A stretch of DNA of 64,000 nucleotides from positions 1 to 64,000 of the forward strand of contig JADJSY010000012.1 in the NCBI GenBank assembly GCA_016711435.1. The letters run 5' to 3'. The notes under the pieces were generated by a model that did not search any database, had not been told where the DNA came from, and saw nothing but the letters and a program-made list of their open reading frames with translations. Position 1 is the stretch's first letter; every line of letters starts with the position of its first letter. The stretch is from Lewinellaceae bacterium (GTDB lineage: Bacteria > Bacteroidota > Bacteroidia > Chitinophagales > Saprospiraceae). Shown piece after piece: positions 37,701 to 47,304 of this stretch. Made by a program: the position numbers and the translations under genes.

Positions 37701-38525
37701 GCCGTAAGGGGAAGCCACAAGATCAAACGGATCATCGACCACCTGATGGGCAATGTGGTTCGGACTTTCACCCGGGAATGGAAAAACGCGGTAACTGGAT
37801 GTGGCATTCAGGTTTTCCGATTCATGCTTTATGGAAGGTGTTTCTATTGTCGGCACACAGCGTTCCGAATGCGAATGGGTAAATGCGTCCGGACTGAATT
37901 GGCAATACACGGTGTAATTGGATTTGTCCAAAACCTTTCCCGTGACGGCGTCGACCCGGATGCTCCACCAGTCGCTTTTGGATTGGATTTCAACATTCCA
38001 GGCTAAAAGAATGTGGTCGGCCATTTTTTGATACACCGGAAAAACCTTGACGGCTTTTTTTACATCGCCTGTTGCCGTAAACACACTCAGCTGCTTATCC
38101 GAACGCGGCGTTTCTTGGATTTTTAAACCTGTAATGACAACCTGTACCCCTTCTGCCGCGCGCAAAACAGCATCGTGTGCGCTGATTTGATGCGCGCCGG
38201 GCGAGGCATTGACCATGCCGGAAGCCCCGGGTGTGAACCGGCTGTTGAACACCACGATCGTTTCGTTTTTGAGGGCGGCAGTACTCACCGCATTGTGCAG
38301 TTTCAATCCATTGATCGTTTGCTGTACATATATATGGGTAATTCCGGTTTGCCTGTTCAGATACTGGTCTGAAATGACCCAGCCCCTGGTGGCTTCCTCC
38401 GTGCTGAGGCCCCATTTTTCTTTGTTTTCAAGTAAATAACGCGTTATGGCGGGCGTGGCGTCTTGCGCCGACAAGCTAATAACAGCAACACAGCAGACCA
38501 GGAAGGAGAGCAGAGATTGTTTCAT
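34794..38525 (-). CDS. Secreted M36 (fungalysin-like) metalloprotease with PA, two PKD and T9SS domains
   Basis: 1243 residues from ATG 38525, which begins a signal peptide (MKQSLLSFLVCCVAVISLSA). A propeptide of FTP/PepSY type follows (ITHIYVQQTINGLKLHNAVS, HILLAWNVEIQS). The M36 catalytic core has GIIAHEYGHGISNRLTGG (zinc HExxH) and EQMGEGWSDWYALM (third ligand Glu). A protease-associated insert (LIGKIALVDRGNCNFTVKVK) lies before the zinc site. Two PKD domains (YWLWDFGDGNTSTETNPVHQ and WAWDFGDGATSDQQNPVHTY) and a T9SS type A sorting domain (LSPNPAAGHTNLILKG to VTRKLTLQ) finish it. It acts outside the cell on proteins. The frame is intact over 3.7 kb, unlike most neighbours. Confidence 0.93.
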   Translation of the reverse strand: MKQSLLSFLVCCVAVISLSAQDATPAITRYLLENKEKWGLSTEEATRGWVISDQYLNRQTGITHIYVQQTINGLKLHNAVSTAALKNETIVVFNSRFTPGASGMVNASPGAHQISAHDAVLRAAEGVQVVITGLKIQETPRSDKQLSVFTATGDVKKAVKVFPVYQKMADHILLAWNVEIQSKSDWWSIRVDAVTGKVLDKSNYTVYCQFSPDAFTHSHSERCVPTIETPSIKHESENLNATSSYRVFPFPGESPNHIAHQVVDDPFDLVASPYGWHDTDGAPGAEYTITRGNNVLAAEDRDDNDSLGYSPDGGAALVFDFPYLPNQQPIVWQDAAITNLFYANNVIHDITYRYGFDEAAGNFQENNYGREGEGGDAVLADAQDGSGTNNANFATPPDGQSGRMQMYVWTVDRSDSITVLSPAGIAGKYSAPGAAFGPSVTTTITGELVLVNDDTAPASDGCNNILNGAELIGKIALVDRGNCNFTVKVKAAQDQGAIAVIVCNNTGGAPNAMSGNDPSITIPSAMISLADCQVIKAALAAGPVSLSFTPSEGDADHDSDVDNGIIAHEYGHGISNRLTGGPSNVECLNNDEQMGEGWSDWYALMTTIKPSDNRFTRRPMGTYSLDEPVDGDGIRRQVYSTDLSVYTFTYADLPGTQGAVHAVGEIWAAMLWGLSWDLIDQYGYDPDLLSGTGGNNIALHLVTEGMKLQACSPGFADGRDAILQADQLLYNGANQCLIWEAFARRGLGFSAEQGSSFDITDGTEAFDVPPFCQTAVLAPIAGFNVDQTSKCLDQATFQFTDQSQNLAQYWLWDFGDGNTSTETNPVHQYSAAGTYTVSQKVTNNISVDSIVFSDLIAVTEIPVPSVSSAVVCAGSTAQLTAVLGGPGNTAEWKDANGNIVFTGATFTTPALLNTTTYQVSEAENVPVQNVGPAGPGNGGNHNTSFLAQTFFTTETAITIRSALVRAQGAGEREIRLSNASGDVLQTITVNIPDGESRIALNMKVPSQGNFSLGAGPFVNLFRDNADVVYPFSIDGLVSITGSNAGQNGFYYYFYDWEVQQTPCRSAEIPVTVTVTPGPIANFSTALSNTTATFSDLSTGNPGSWAWDFGDGATSDQQNPVHTYNAAGVYNVSLTVSNGVCSHVFTQIVDFSTGINSLNPDQFDALLSPNPAAGHTNLILKGIPGSRFVQIALFSADGRLVQNKLFDTLQGVVAPIELEALPAGLYLVKISAGNGVVTRKLTLQ

Positions 38526-38867
38526 TGTGCAAGGACTAAAGTTGAACAAAAAGTTTAAGCGCCGCGAAGAACGATATTGTTTTTCAAATGGAAGTTTTTC
38601 CTGGGGGATATGCTTGTTTTGACATTGGGTGGGGTGGTAGTTTTTCGAAGCGCATGGTGGATTAAGTTTGAATTTGTAAGATTTTGTTCGCGTCATAGTG
38701 AGGTAGTGTCGGGGTGACAACCACCGCAAGACCCACAAAGAAAGCATGCTCCGTCCATCCGAACAAATGCCGCCATTAAAAATCTCCCACATCAACCCCA
38801 ACCCTTTCTTTGCGCCCTAAATCGCCTGTATTGAGCGGTGCTGCTTTCCGGGGACGGGAAAGCCGCT

Positions 38868-38902
38868 TAGTGTCGGGGTGACTGTCAGTCACCCCGACAC
38901 TA
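38868..38902. repeat. Perfect 16-bp stem (GTGTCGGGGTGACT)
   Basis: Arms 38868-38883 and 38887-38902 around a 3-nt loop, 36 nt before prmA. A half copy (TAGTGTCGGGGTGAC) is at 38704-38718, and a related palindrome is at 26629-26659. The rest of the 38526-38938 gap holds only a small GCTTTCC/GGAAAGC stem. Confidence 0.75.
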
Positions 38903-38938
38903 TAGGAACCCCGTCATTACTGGGAAAAAGCACCACTT

Positions 38939-39773
38939 ATGGACTACTGGAAATACACCCTTCGCACCGATCCCGATACCGCCCAGGTATTACTGGCCTA
39001 TTTATCCGAAGCGCCTTTTGATACCTTTGAAGAAATGGAAGAAGGACTCGACTGTTACCTGCCCGCCAGCGGCTCCAAAACCGAAGCCGATCAGATGCTG
39101 GAGGACCTGTCGCAGCAATTCCCGTTTACCGTGGAGCAAACCTTTCTGCCTGCACAGAACTGGAATGAAATCTGGGAAAGTAATTTCCAGCCGGTCATCG
39201 TCGGCGATTTCTGCGCTGTCCGGGCCGATTTTCACCCGCCGCAGCCAGGCGTGAAATGGGAACTGGTCATCAATCCAAAAATGGCTTTCGGTACCGGCCA
39301 CCACGAAACCACCTGGCAATGCATCGCCGCCATGGAACACCTGCCGCTCGCAGGGCGCCAAAGTGCTGGACTATGGCTGTGGCACCGGCATTCTGGCGAT
39401 CCTGGCCTCCAAACTCGGCGCCGCCGAACTGGAAGCCATCGACATCGAAGACGAGTCTTACCGCAACACCGTGGAAAATGCGCTGGCCAACGACGTACAT
39501 AATATTACCGTCCGCTGCGGCACCCTGAATGATGTGCAAGGCCGCGATTTCGACGGGATTTTGGCTAATATCAACCGAAATGTCATTTTAGATTCCTTGC
39601 CGCGGCTGGCGCAACTGCTTCGTCCGGGTGGCTGGCTACTCATCTCGGGTATTCTGGCAGAAGATGAAACCGCAATTGTCGAAGCAGCCGAAAAAGCGGG
39701 TTTTCAGAAAAAAAGGCAAACGCAGCGGGGAAACTGGCTCTGCGTTTTTTTAGAAGTGAGAGGTGAGAAGTGA
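38939..39773 (+). CDS. prmA: Ribosomal protein L11 methyltransferase PrmA (frameshifted)
   Basis: About 278 residues. The N-terminal domain (MDYWKYTLRTDPDTAQVLLA, FLPAQNWNEIWESNFQPVIV) binds L11, followed by the PrmA signature ELVINPKMAFGTGHHETTWQ. The SAM-binding Rossmann domain has VLDYGCGTGILAILASKLGA, VDIED-type acid loop (AIDIEDESYRNTVENALAND) and DGILANINRNVILD (catalytic-loop N/D-I-N-x-N). The two halves are offset by one extra G at 39353-39355; with two Gs it reads LPLAGAKVLDYGCGTG. It trimethylates L11 lysines and the N-terminus by family. Because the gene is usually intact in bacteria, a sequencing error is likely. Confidence 0.9.
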
Positions 39774-40230
39774 GAGGGTGAGAGACATCCCGCTTGGTAT
39801 TCGATGGTATTTTGAGTCTGGGTTTTTCAGGCCTGTAATGGTGAAACGTGTTTGGTGTTTAGTGTTTCGAGCGCTTCGCCTTTGGCATTTGCCCGGCCCC
39901 CTTTTAAACCCTTGCGCAAAAATTGAGTTATTTGGGAAAAGAAAATTTTTTTTTTAAAAAAAAAAACAAAAATTCTTAAAAAAAAACACCGGAGGGTTTT
40001 TAAAATTAATAAACCCCCCTCCCCCCACCACAAAAAAATACTTGATGATTTTGGGACAATGTTAGCTAAGGGCCGGGGCAAATGCCAAAGGCGAAGCACC
40101 CCCAAACACTAAACACCAAACACCAAACACGTTTCACCATTACAGGCCTGAAAAACCCAGACTCAAAATACAACCAAATGCCAAGCGGGATGTCTCTCAC
40201 TTCTCACCCTCTCACTTCTCACTTCTCTCA
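39750..40230. repeat. Very long inverted repeat (arms about 150 nt)
   Basis: The left side, from the prmA stop, has GTGAGAGGTGAGAAGTGAG, CATCCCGCTTGG, TTTTTCAGGCCTGTAATGG, CGTGTTTGGTGTTTAGTG and GCGCTTCGCCTTTGGCAT. The right side repeats these in reverse complement to CTCACTTCTCACC (40197-40228). The loop (39930-40045) is an A/T homopolymer-rich island with C runs. Confidence 0.8.
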
Positions 40231-40349
40231 CCCTATACACCATTTTCCAATTTTATTCGTTAGAAACCGGACTTCAACCATTTCCGACGTATTATAACTT
40301 TTTGCCCGACATGATCCGGGCTTGAACATCAAATGTTGCCACAGTTTCG

Positions 40350-43300
40350 ATGACAAAAAAATCCTCCTACTCCGCCTCTTTTTCTTTGTATTTAATGCTG
40401 CTGACGCTTTGTGCGGCCCCTGCTGCGCTGCATGCGCAGGCGCCTGTACGGTTCTCAGAAACGCCCAATGAGTTTGTCGATCAGCTCGGCCAGTTTATGA
40501 CGGCATCCAAGCGGCCCGACCTGGAAGAATCCTTTTCCGTGTTTAAAACTACATATCGCTCCGGCGTTTTCAGCGAAGAAGATATGAAGCATATCATCCT
40601 GGTTTCCAATGTTTTGAGAGACCAGAAACTGTCTCCGTTTCCTTATTTTAAAAATTACATCAACGCGCTGACAGGCGCCCGGAACGATGCGGACACCACC
40701 TTGTTTCGTCGCTGGCACCTTTTTGCAGAAAATGTGCTGGCCGATGTGGAAAAAGGTAAAGCCAAACCGATTGGACAGTTTCTCGAGTTTTCGGCGGATT
40801 TTATGGAGCAACGGGCCCTGAAAACAGGGGAGGGCGGTTCCGTTACCTGGAAAATCAAGGGCGGATCGTTTGATTTTGAATACCGCGACCGGACGCCGGT
40901 GGTGGTTTTTAAAGAAGTGGATCTGATCGGCGCCCGCAAAACAGACTCGACCACAATTCGGAAAACAAGTGGTCGCTACCTGCCATTTGAGGGTATCTGG
41001 CGTGGCAATGGCGGCCGGGTTTCCTGGTCGGAAGCGGGATTGGACTCGACTATTTATGCCGAATTGACCAACTACAAAGTGGAAGCGGTGAAGCCGCTTT
41101 TCCAGTGCGATACGGCCATGTTGTATTACCCGCTGTATTTCCGGGAAGGGGTTCCGGGCAAGTTTGAAAACAACGTAATTGTGCGCTCCCGTCCGGCCAT
41201 TGCAAAACCCGATTCGTTGCAGGATTTTCAATTTCCGCGCTTCGAATCCTTTGCTAAAGTGCTGAAAATTACAAAAATAGGCGCCGGCATTGAATACATC
41301 GGTGGTTTTAAATTAGCTGGTAATTCCCTGTATGGATACGGTTCGGGCAACGAGCCGGCGCAAGTGCGGATTTACAACAAAAAACGCGAACAGGTCTTTT
41401 ACGGAAAGGGGCCTTTGTTCATTATCAAACGCGGCGAAAGTATTGTCGCCCAGGGGTGGACGCCCGCCTGTACATGGACAATGACAGCCTGTATCACCCG
41501 GCAGCCGAATTGCGGGTAGATATTCCAAAACAGGTGATTACGCTGTCCAAAGGCGACAAAGGCTCGGAGCGCAACCCGTTTTTCTCTTCCTTTTACAACA
41601 TGAACCTGAATACGGACCGCATCGCCTGGCACCTCAACTACGATTCGCTGGAGATCGGCGCCCGCATCGGCACGGTGAAAGGGGTGGAGAAAAAAGTGCG
41701 GTTTGAAAGCAGCAACCACTTCAATCCCGCAGAATACCACAAAATGCAGATGATTTCGGACAAAAACCCGATTTCTACCTTGTACACCCTGTGGCGGAAA
41801 AGCGATCAGGACGCGGGCAATGGCCGCCTGGTGTCCGACAATGCCTTTGCACAGGAGATCAACCCCAAATTCGACTATTCCAGCATACAAACGCTGCTTG
41901 CACAGATGGTGCAGGAGGGTTATATCAACTACTATTTCGACCGGCATGAGATCGAATTGCGCGACAAACTCGAACTATACGCCCTTGCCAGCCAGGGCAA
42001 ACGTGACTTCGACGCCATCAATATCGAATCGTCCAGCGCACAGGCAAATGCCCGCCTGAACCTCAAAACCAAGGAAACGGAGGTGTTTGAGGTGAATAAA
42101 ATTGAAATCAGCCAGCGTAAAAGGGTGGCGGTCATTCCCTACAACCGTGAGTTTACCTTGCTGAAAAACCGCGATATGCGTTTTACAGGACGGCTTTTTG
42201 CAGGTTTTGCCTTGTTTGAAGGCAAAAACATGCGTTTTAATTATGAAAAATTCCAGGTGGAATTTGATTCGGTACGGCACCTGGATTTTTATATCCCCAA
42301 TGGCGGCGTCGACCCCAAAACCCAGCAACCAACGGCAGATGCCATGAACTCCACCATCGAACGCCTGTCCGGCGCGCTGCTGGTGGATGCGCCCAATAAT
42401 AAATCGGGTAAAGACACCCTGCCGACCTTCCCATCCCTGCAATCGAAGAAGAACTCTTTTGTATATTACGACCGGAAAGAGACGCAGAACGGCGTGTATA
42501 CGCGTGATTCTTTCTACTTCAAACTTGATCCTTTTTCCTTCAACAGTTTGAACAGTTATACCAAAGAGCAACTGAAGTTTAAAGGTGAAATGAGCTCCGC
42601 CACTATTTTCCCGCCGTTCAAGGAAACAATTGTGGTGCGCGATGAAGATAAGTCATTCGGTTTCAAGCATAAAACCCCCGCAAAAGGCTACCCGATCTAC
42701 TCGGCCAAAGGCAATTACACCGGCGAGTTGGATCTCAGCAACAAAGGTTTTCTCGGAAAAGGCACGCTCGAATACCTGACGGCGGATATCGAATCAGAAG
42801 ACCTCATTTTCAGGCCCAAACAAACCACCGGGACGGCTAAAAAGTTCTTCATGGAGGAAGACCGCGCCAGCGAAGTGAAAGTACCCCAGGCTAAAGGCCA
42901 GAACGTATCGGTAAACTGGCTGCCTTTCCGCGATTCGATGTATGTGGAAAGTAAAGGTAAAGCCTTTGAATTGTTTAAAGCGGAGGGTTACTCGCACAAA
43001 GGTGTGCTGGTACTTACCCCAACGGGTCTGAAAGCGCGCGGCGAATTTGAATGGGCGGAAGGTAAACTGACTTCCAGGGAAATTTCTTACGGCCCTTTCC
43101 AGGCCAGCGCCGACACAGCCAACCTGGAAATTAAATCGCTGGACGGGAAAGGTATTGCCTTCGATTCCAAAAATATCGACGGCGAACTGGATTTCGACGC
43201 CCAGAACGGTCATTTTAAAGCCAATTCGGAAAGCGCCACGACCACGCTGCCGCTCGACCAGTACCGCACTTCGATGAATGAATTTACCTGGGACATGAAG

Positions 43301-44950
43301 GCCAAAACCATTGAGTTCAAGGCCGATGAAAAAAAACCGGGCAACTTCGTTTCTATTGACCCCGACCAGGATACGCTTTCTTTTCTGGGCAAAACAGCCC
43401 TCTACGACCTGGAAACCAACCTCCTGGAAATCGGCGGCGTAAAAGTGATCAAATCGGCGGATGCCTTTATTTACCCGCCGGATACTGCCAATATTTTTGT
43501 GCAGCCGGGTGGTAAAATGAAACAGATCACCGACGCCCGCATTTTGTGCGACACGATTACCAAATACCACACGATCAACCGCGCTGTGGTAGACATTAAG
43601 GGCAAAAAACTGTACAATGCCACCGGGTATTACGAATACAATATCCCCGACCACAACCAGGAGGTATTTTTTAATAATATCATTGGCGAACGCCGCGGCC
43701 CGGGCACCCAGGCTACTAAAAACGTACTGACCACAGCCAATGGCGATTTGGCTGAAAAAGACAGTTTTTTCATGGCCACAAAAGTGCTGTTTAAAGGAAA
43801 GATCATCCTGCGCGGCAATCAGCCCAACATGCGTTTTGAAGGCTTTTCCAAATTAGACGCCAATAAATTGCCCAACAGTCAGTGGTTCAGCGTTTATACG
43901 GAAGTGGATAAAAACAACCCGACCATCCGCATCAAAAAAGCCGAAAACGAGGAGGAAGACCCACTGGTGACAGGCTTTTACCTGTCCCGGGAATTGGGTG
44001 ATATGTATCCGCGCATCCTGTTGCCCGCCTATGCGCGGGTCGACCGCCCGATCCTCAATTGCCAGGATGTATTTAAATACGACCCCAAAAACGACCGGTT
44101 CATTTTTGGCGATTCTACGAAATTGGTGGGTACCAATGTTTTGCGCGGCAGTAAAATGATTTTTGACAACCGGGTCGGAACGGTGCAGGCAGAAGGTCCG
44201 CTGAATTTAGGCTCCGGTCTTGCTTACATGAAAGTGAAAGGCGCCGGTCGCCTGAAATCCGATTTCAATACCGTGACCGATTCCACGGGTTATACGGTTA
44301 CGGGCGAGTTTATGACGGGTATGGAAATGACCATTCCTAAAATATTAGTGGATATGATGGTGAACGACATCAAGGCATCCAGTTTCGATGCGCAGGTGGC
44401 TATTTACAACACCAATGCCGCGTTTTACCAGCCGGCGGTCAGCGAATTTGTCAGCGACGAAAAAGACCTGACGGCGGTAATGACCGACTTGCAAAGCAAT
44501 TTTATCAACCTGCCCAAAAAAGACGCCAATTTTGCGTTCCTGCTGGGTCGCCACCCGGTCATCTGGAATGCCGAATACCAGTCCTTTTTGAGCCTCGAAG
44601 ATAAAATCCCGGTTGTGGCTATCAACGGCGAACCGCTCAATAAAGTCCTCAATGTATTTGTGGAATATAAAATGCCGGGCAACCAGGACGATCGTTTTTA
44701 CTTGTATATCAAACCTTCGCCCGACTTGTGGTATTTCTTTGGTTATCAGGCCGGTACGCTTAATGTGGTATCGAGCAGCACCAAATTCAACGATGCGCTG
44801 CTCGGACTGAAAAGCAAGGATATTCTCATCAAAATGCCCGATGGCGAAAATTATGAAATCGTGGCCGCCAATCCCTCATTGGCCGATGCGTTTGTGAATA
44901 GGGTTAGGGCGGGGAGGAAAAAAAGTGAAGGGTTTTTTAGTGATGAATGA
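40350..44950 (+). CDS. Giant exported beta-rich protein of unknown function (one frameshift)
   Basis: About 1533 residues. Signal peptide MTKKSSYSASFSLYLMLLTL, then CAAPAALHAQ. One missing base in the G4 run 41453-41456 links 40350-41458 with 41456-44950 (reading VAQG-VDARLYMDNDSLYHP). The chain is almost all beta: amphipathic strands and turns such as GGSFDFEYRDRTPVVVFKEV, NGRLVSDNAFAQEI, GNYTGELDLSNKGFLGKGTL and TAKKFFMEEDRASEV. Some stretches (TALYDLETNLLEIGGVKVIK, DARILCDTITKYHT, NRAVVDIKGKKLYNATGYYE) look like OstA/LptA-type jellyroll repeats. No catalytic motif or membrane segment is seen. A periplasmic or outer-membrane scaffold is possible; a link to lipid transport is only a guess. 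Confidence 0.75.
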
Positions 44951-45082
44951 TAAATGATGAACGATGAATTTTGGCCTGAAGGGTGAAGTGAATTTTGTTT
45001 TTCATTTTTTAACATTTGATTCTCAATAAGCTCATTATCATTCATCATTCATCATTCATCACTCATCACTCATCACTCATCC
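44945..45082. repeat. Word-type inverted repeat (GATGAATGATGA family)
   Basis: ATGATAAATGATGAACGATG at the end of the giant gene pairs loosely with CATTCATCATTCATCATTC and ACTCATCACTCATC (45040-45080), which reaches the folP stop. It lies between convergent genes; a second copy separates atpD and atpC. Confidence 0.7.
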
Positions 45083-45909
45083 TGAACCGCTTCCCAAAGC
45101 CTAATCGTCTCCACCGCTTCTTTTACATCGTGTGCGCGGAGGATGTTTGCGCCCTGTTGCAACGCGACCATGTGCAAGGCTGTGGTTCCGTTCAGGGCTT
45201 GTTCAGGTTGAATGCCTAAGTATTTGTAAATCATGGATTTGCGGGACAGGCCGGCCAGAACAGGGAGCCCGGTGACGCGACCGAATACGTGCAGGTTTTT
45301 CAGCAAAGTATAGTTGTGTGGAATGGTTTTTCCGAAACCAAATCCTGGGTCCAATACAATGTCCCTGACGCCCAATGCACGGAGTTGTGTTATTTCAGCA
45401 ATAAAAAAATCCAGTACTTCCGTTACGACGTCTTCATAAACAGGCTGTTTTTGCATGACGGCTGGTGTGCCTTTCATGTGCGTCAGGATATACGGCGTTT
45501 GCAGCGCGGCGACCGTTTCGTACATCTTCTGATCCATCCGTCCGGCGGAAATATCATTCACAATAGCCACACCTGCTTCCACGGCGGCTTGCGCTACGGA
45601 AGCACGCCAGGTGTCGACGGAAAGCAAGGCGTCGGGAAAATGCTGGAGTATCGTTTCCACGGCTCCGGTCACCCGGCGTGTTTCTTCCGTTTCATCCACT
45701 TCCTGTGCGCCCGGACGGGAAGACGCGCCGCCGATGTCGAGCATCGACGCACCTTCATCCAGCATTTTTTCGACCTGTGCCAGCAGGACGTCCGTTTCCA
45801 TAAAACGACTGCCGCCGTAAAAAGAATCGGTCGTGATATTCAGGATGCCCATCACCAGCGGCCTGGAAAGATCGAGCAGGCGGCCACGGCAGGATAGGGT
45901 AGTGTGCAT
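45073..45909 (-). CDS. folP: Dihydropteroate synthase
   Basis: 278 residues from ATG 45909 (MHTTLSCRGRLLDLSRPLVM); the open frame upstream is repeat. Joins 6-hydroxymethyl-dihydropterin pyrophosphate with p-aminobenzoate in folate synthesis. Landmarks of the TIM barrel: MGILNITTDSFYGGSR (loop 1), ASMLDIGGASSRPGAQEV (loop 2, SRPG), LSVDTWRASVAQAAVEAG, IVNDISAGR, ILTHMKGTP, VLDPGFGFGKTIPHNYTLL, LAGLSRKSMIYKYLG and NILRAHDVKEAVET (RxHD). All pterin and PABA residues expected from the family appear present. Cytoplasmic. The serine hydrolase gene is upstream on the same strand with a hairpin between. Confidence 0.95.
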   Translation of the reverse strand: MHTTLSCRGRLLDLSRPLVMGILNITTDSFYGGSRFMETDVLLAQVEKMLDEGASMLDIGGASSRPGAQEVDETEETRRVTGAVETILQHFPDALLSVDTWRASVAQAAVEAGVAIVNDISAGRMDQKMYETVAALQTPYILTHMKGTPAVMQKQPVYEDVVTEVLDFFIAEITQLRALGVRDIVLDPGFGFGKTIPHNYTLLKNLHVFGRVTGLPVLAGLSRKSMIYKYLGIQPEQALNGTTALHMVALQQGANILRAHDVKEAVETIRLWEAVQDE

Positions 45910-46018
45910 GATGAGAGGTGTTTGGTGTATGGTGTTTCGTGTTTGGGGAGCTTCGTTTTTGGCAACAGTGAGTGGCTTGGGCAAAGCGCCCCAAACACGA
46001 AACACCACACACCAAAGG
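45910..46018. repeat. Word-type inverted repeat (GTGTTTGG family)
   Basis: GGTGTTTGGTGTATGGTGTT and TCGTGTTTGGGGAGCTTCG (45917-45960) pair with GCGCCCCAAACACGAAACAC and CACACACC (45986-46015). It fills the gap between the beta-lactamase-like stop and the folP start. Confidence 0.8.
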
Positions 46019-47227
46019 CTACCGACTGCTCCAGCGATCAAAAAACGCTTTCACACAGGTTTTACTCAGGTCGCTGGAAGCATTGAACAGCACACAGATG
46101 CCCACTTTATCGCGGCGATTCAGGGCTATTTCTCCCCGGAATCCATTGACATAACCGCCGTGATAGATGATGGTGTCGTTTTCGTGTTGCAAAACCCGCC
46201 ATCCCATGGCATAGGAAGCTGCATCGCGGTCAATCCAGCGCGGCATAATGCGCCGTTCATTTCCGGTCTTTACCACCGGGGTAAAAACCTTGTCGAGCGT
46301 TGCATTGGACACCACTTCCGGTTTGTTACCCAACAACACTTTCAACCACTCGCCCATGTCTGCGATACTGGCATTGACCCCTCCTGCCGCAGCCGAATTG
46401 TAATACAGCGGAGAAATCGTATCGGCATCCCAGGCGGTGTTGCTGATGCGGAAATGTGGACATGCTTTGTTCCCGCACGTTTGCATGGTCTGAAAATCGC
46501 AGGACGCCGTGGTCATGCCTGCGGGCAGGAATATTTTTTCCATCAGGAGTTCCTGGTATTTTTTTCCGGTAGCATTTTTCATCACCTCCTCGATGGCGCA
46601 AAACGCGACATTCTGATAACTGAAAAACGTTCCTTCCACGCCACAAATCGGCGCTTTCGGGAAATACTCACTGATAATCCGGGGTGTATCATAACCCTCT
46701 TCTATGAGGTTGGTGAAAGCATGATAAGGCAAACCTGTCGTATGCGACAAAAGATGCCAAAGCCGGATACGTTTCGCCTGGGCGTGGTCGCGCAGTGTAA
46801 AACCCGGAAAAAAACGTTGTACCGGGTCTTCCCAGGCAAATACCCGGTCTTGCACCAGGCGCCCTGTCAATACGCCCGCAAAACCTTTGGAAAGCGAGCC
46901 AATCCTGAATACAGTATGAATATCTACCGAATCGGGGCGCCCGACAATCCTTTTGCCATAACCCTGCATAAATACCACTTGTGAATCGAGCACAATGACG
47001 ACAGCCGCTCCGGGCGTTTGAGTCAGGGCCATTTCCTGTGAAAAAAAACGGTGATAGTCGTCCAGTACGGCCTGTATGCGGGGAGAAAGCGGAACAGGCT
47101 GTACGGCAACGGGGATATTGGCCGGCGGCGGATCAGGTCCGGGCGCATTGGCGCAATGCCAGCAAAGGAGAACGGTACAGATCAGCACAAACAGCGCGAC
47201 CGAAAATCGGAGCAGGGATGATTTCAT
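46019..47227 (-). CDS. Serine beta-lactamase/class C PBP-like lipoprotein
   Basis: 402 residues from ATG 47227; the promoter lies just upstream and would exclude the ATG at 47263. N-terminus MKSSLLRFSVALFVLICTVL then LCWHCANA, a probable lipobox. The beta-lactamase fold of family S12/class C is complete: FRIGSLSKGFAGVLTGRLV (SxxK), FSYQNVAFCAIEEVM (YxN), and YHGGYVNGFRGEIAL (HxG in place of KTG). Helical region RLWHLLSHTTGLPYH is typical. The group includes esterases, D-Ala-D-Ala peptidases and lactamases; which one this is cannot be told. HxG rather than KTG argues for a peptidase or esterase. No antibiotic resistance is claimed. Confidence 0.88.
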   Translation of the reverse strand: MKSSLLRFSVALFVLICTVLLCWHCANAPGPDPPPANIPVAVQPVPLSPRIQAVLDDYHRFFSQEMALTQTPGAAVVIVLDSQVVFMQGYGKRIVGRPDSVDIHTVFRIGSLSKGFAGVLTGRLVQDRVFAWEDPVQRFFPGFTLRDHAQAKRIRLWHLLSHTTGLPYHAFTNLIEEGYDTPRIISEYFPKAPICGVEGTFFSYQNVAFCAIEEVMKNATGKKYQELLMEKIFLPAGMTTASCDFQTMQTCGNKACPHFRISNTAWDADTISPLYYNSAAAGGVNASIADMGEWLKVLLGNKPEVVSNATLDKVFTPVVKTGNERRIMPRWIDRDAASYAMGWRVLQHENDTIIYHGGYVNGFRGEIALNRRDKVGICVLFNASSDLSKTCVKAFFDRWSSR

Positions 47228-47233
47228 AACCCA

Positions 47234-47263
47234 CAAAGGTAAAAAAAGAAAAGCCTGTACCAA
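47234..47263 (-). promoter_or_regulatory. Promoter of the beta-lactamase-like gene, inside a terminator
   Basis: On the minus strand TTG (47263-47261), 19-nt spacer, TACCTTTG (47241-47234). The ATG comes 6 nt after the -7 box, so the mRNA is probably leaderless. The TTG sits in the second arm of the upstream terminator hairpin and the U-tract is the spacer. Confidence 0.65.
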
Positions 47264-47278
47264 CTAAATGGTACAGGC
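47241..47278 (-). terminator. Rho-independent terminator of the tRNA-like operon
   Basis: Perfect stem GCCTGTACC/GGTACAGGC (47278-47270 with 47261-47253 read on the minus strand), 8-nt loop, then TTTTCTTTTTTT. It lies 27 nt after the 3' end of tRNA-like RNA 1. Confidence 0.9.
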
Positions 47279-47304
47279 CCGGGATCATCTCATGATCAAA
47301 TCTG

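Noticed and set aside
40350..44950. Two separate genes (40350-41519 and 41456-44950)
   Set aside because: The reading continues smoothly if one G is added at 41453-41456, and the second part has no signal peptide or start region.
46019..47227. Antibiotic-resistance beta-lactamase
   Set aside because: The HxG third motif and lipoprotein form fit housekeeping S12 peptidases/esterases as well; the sequence gives no support for resistance.
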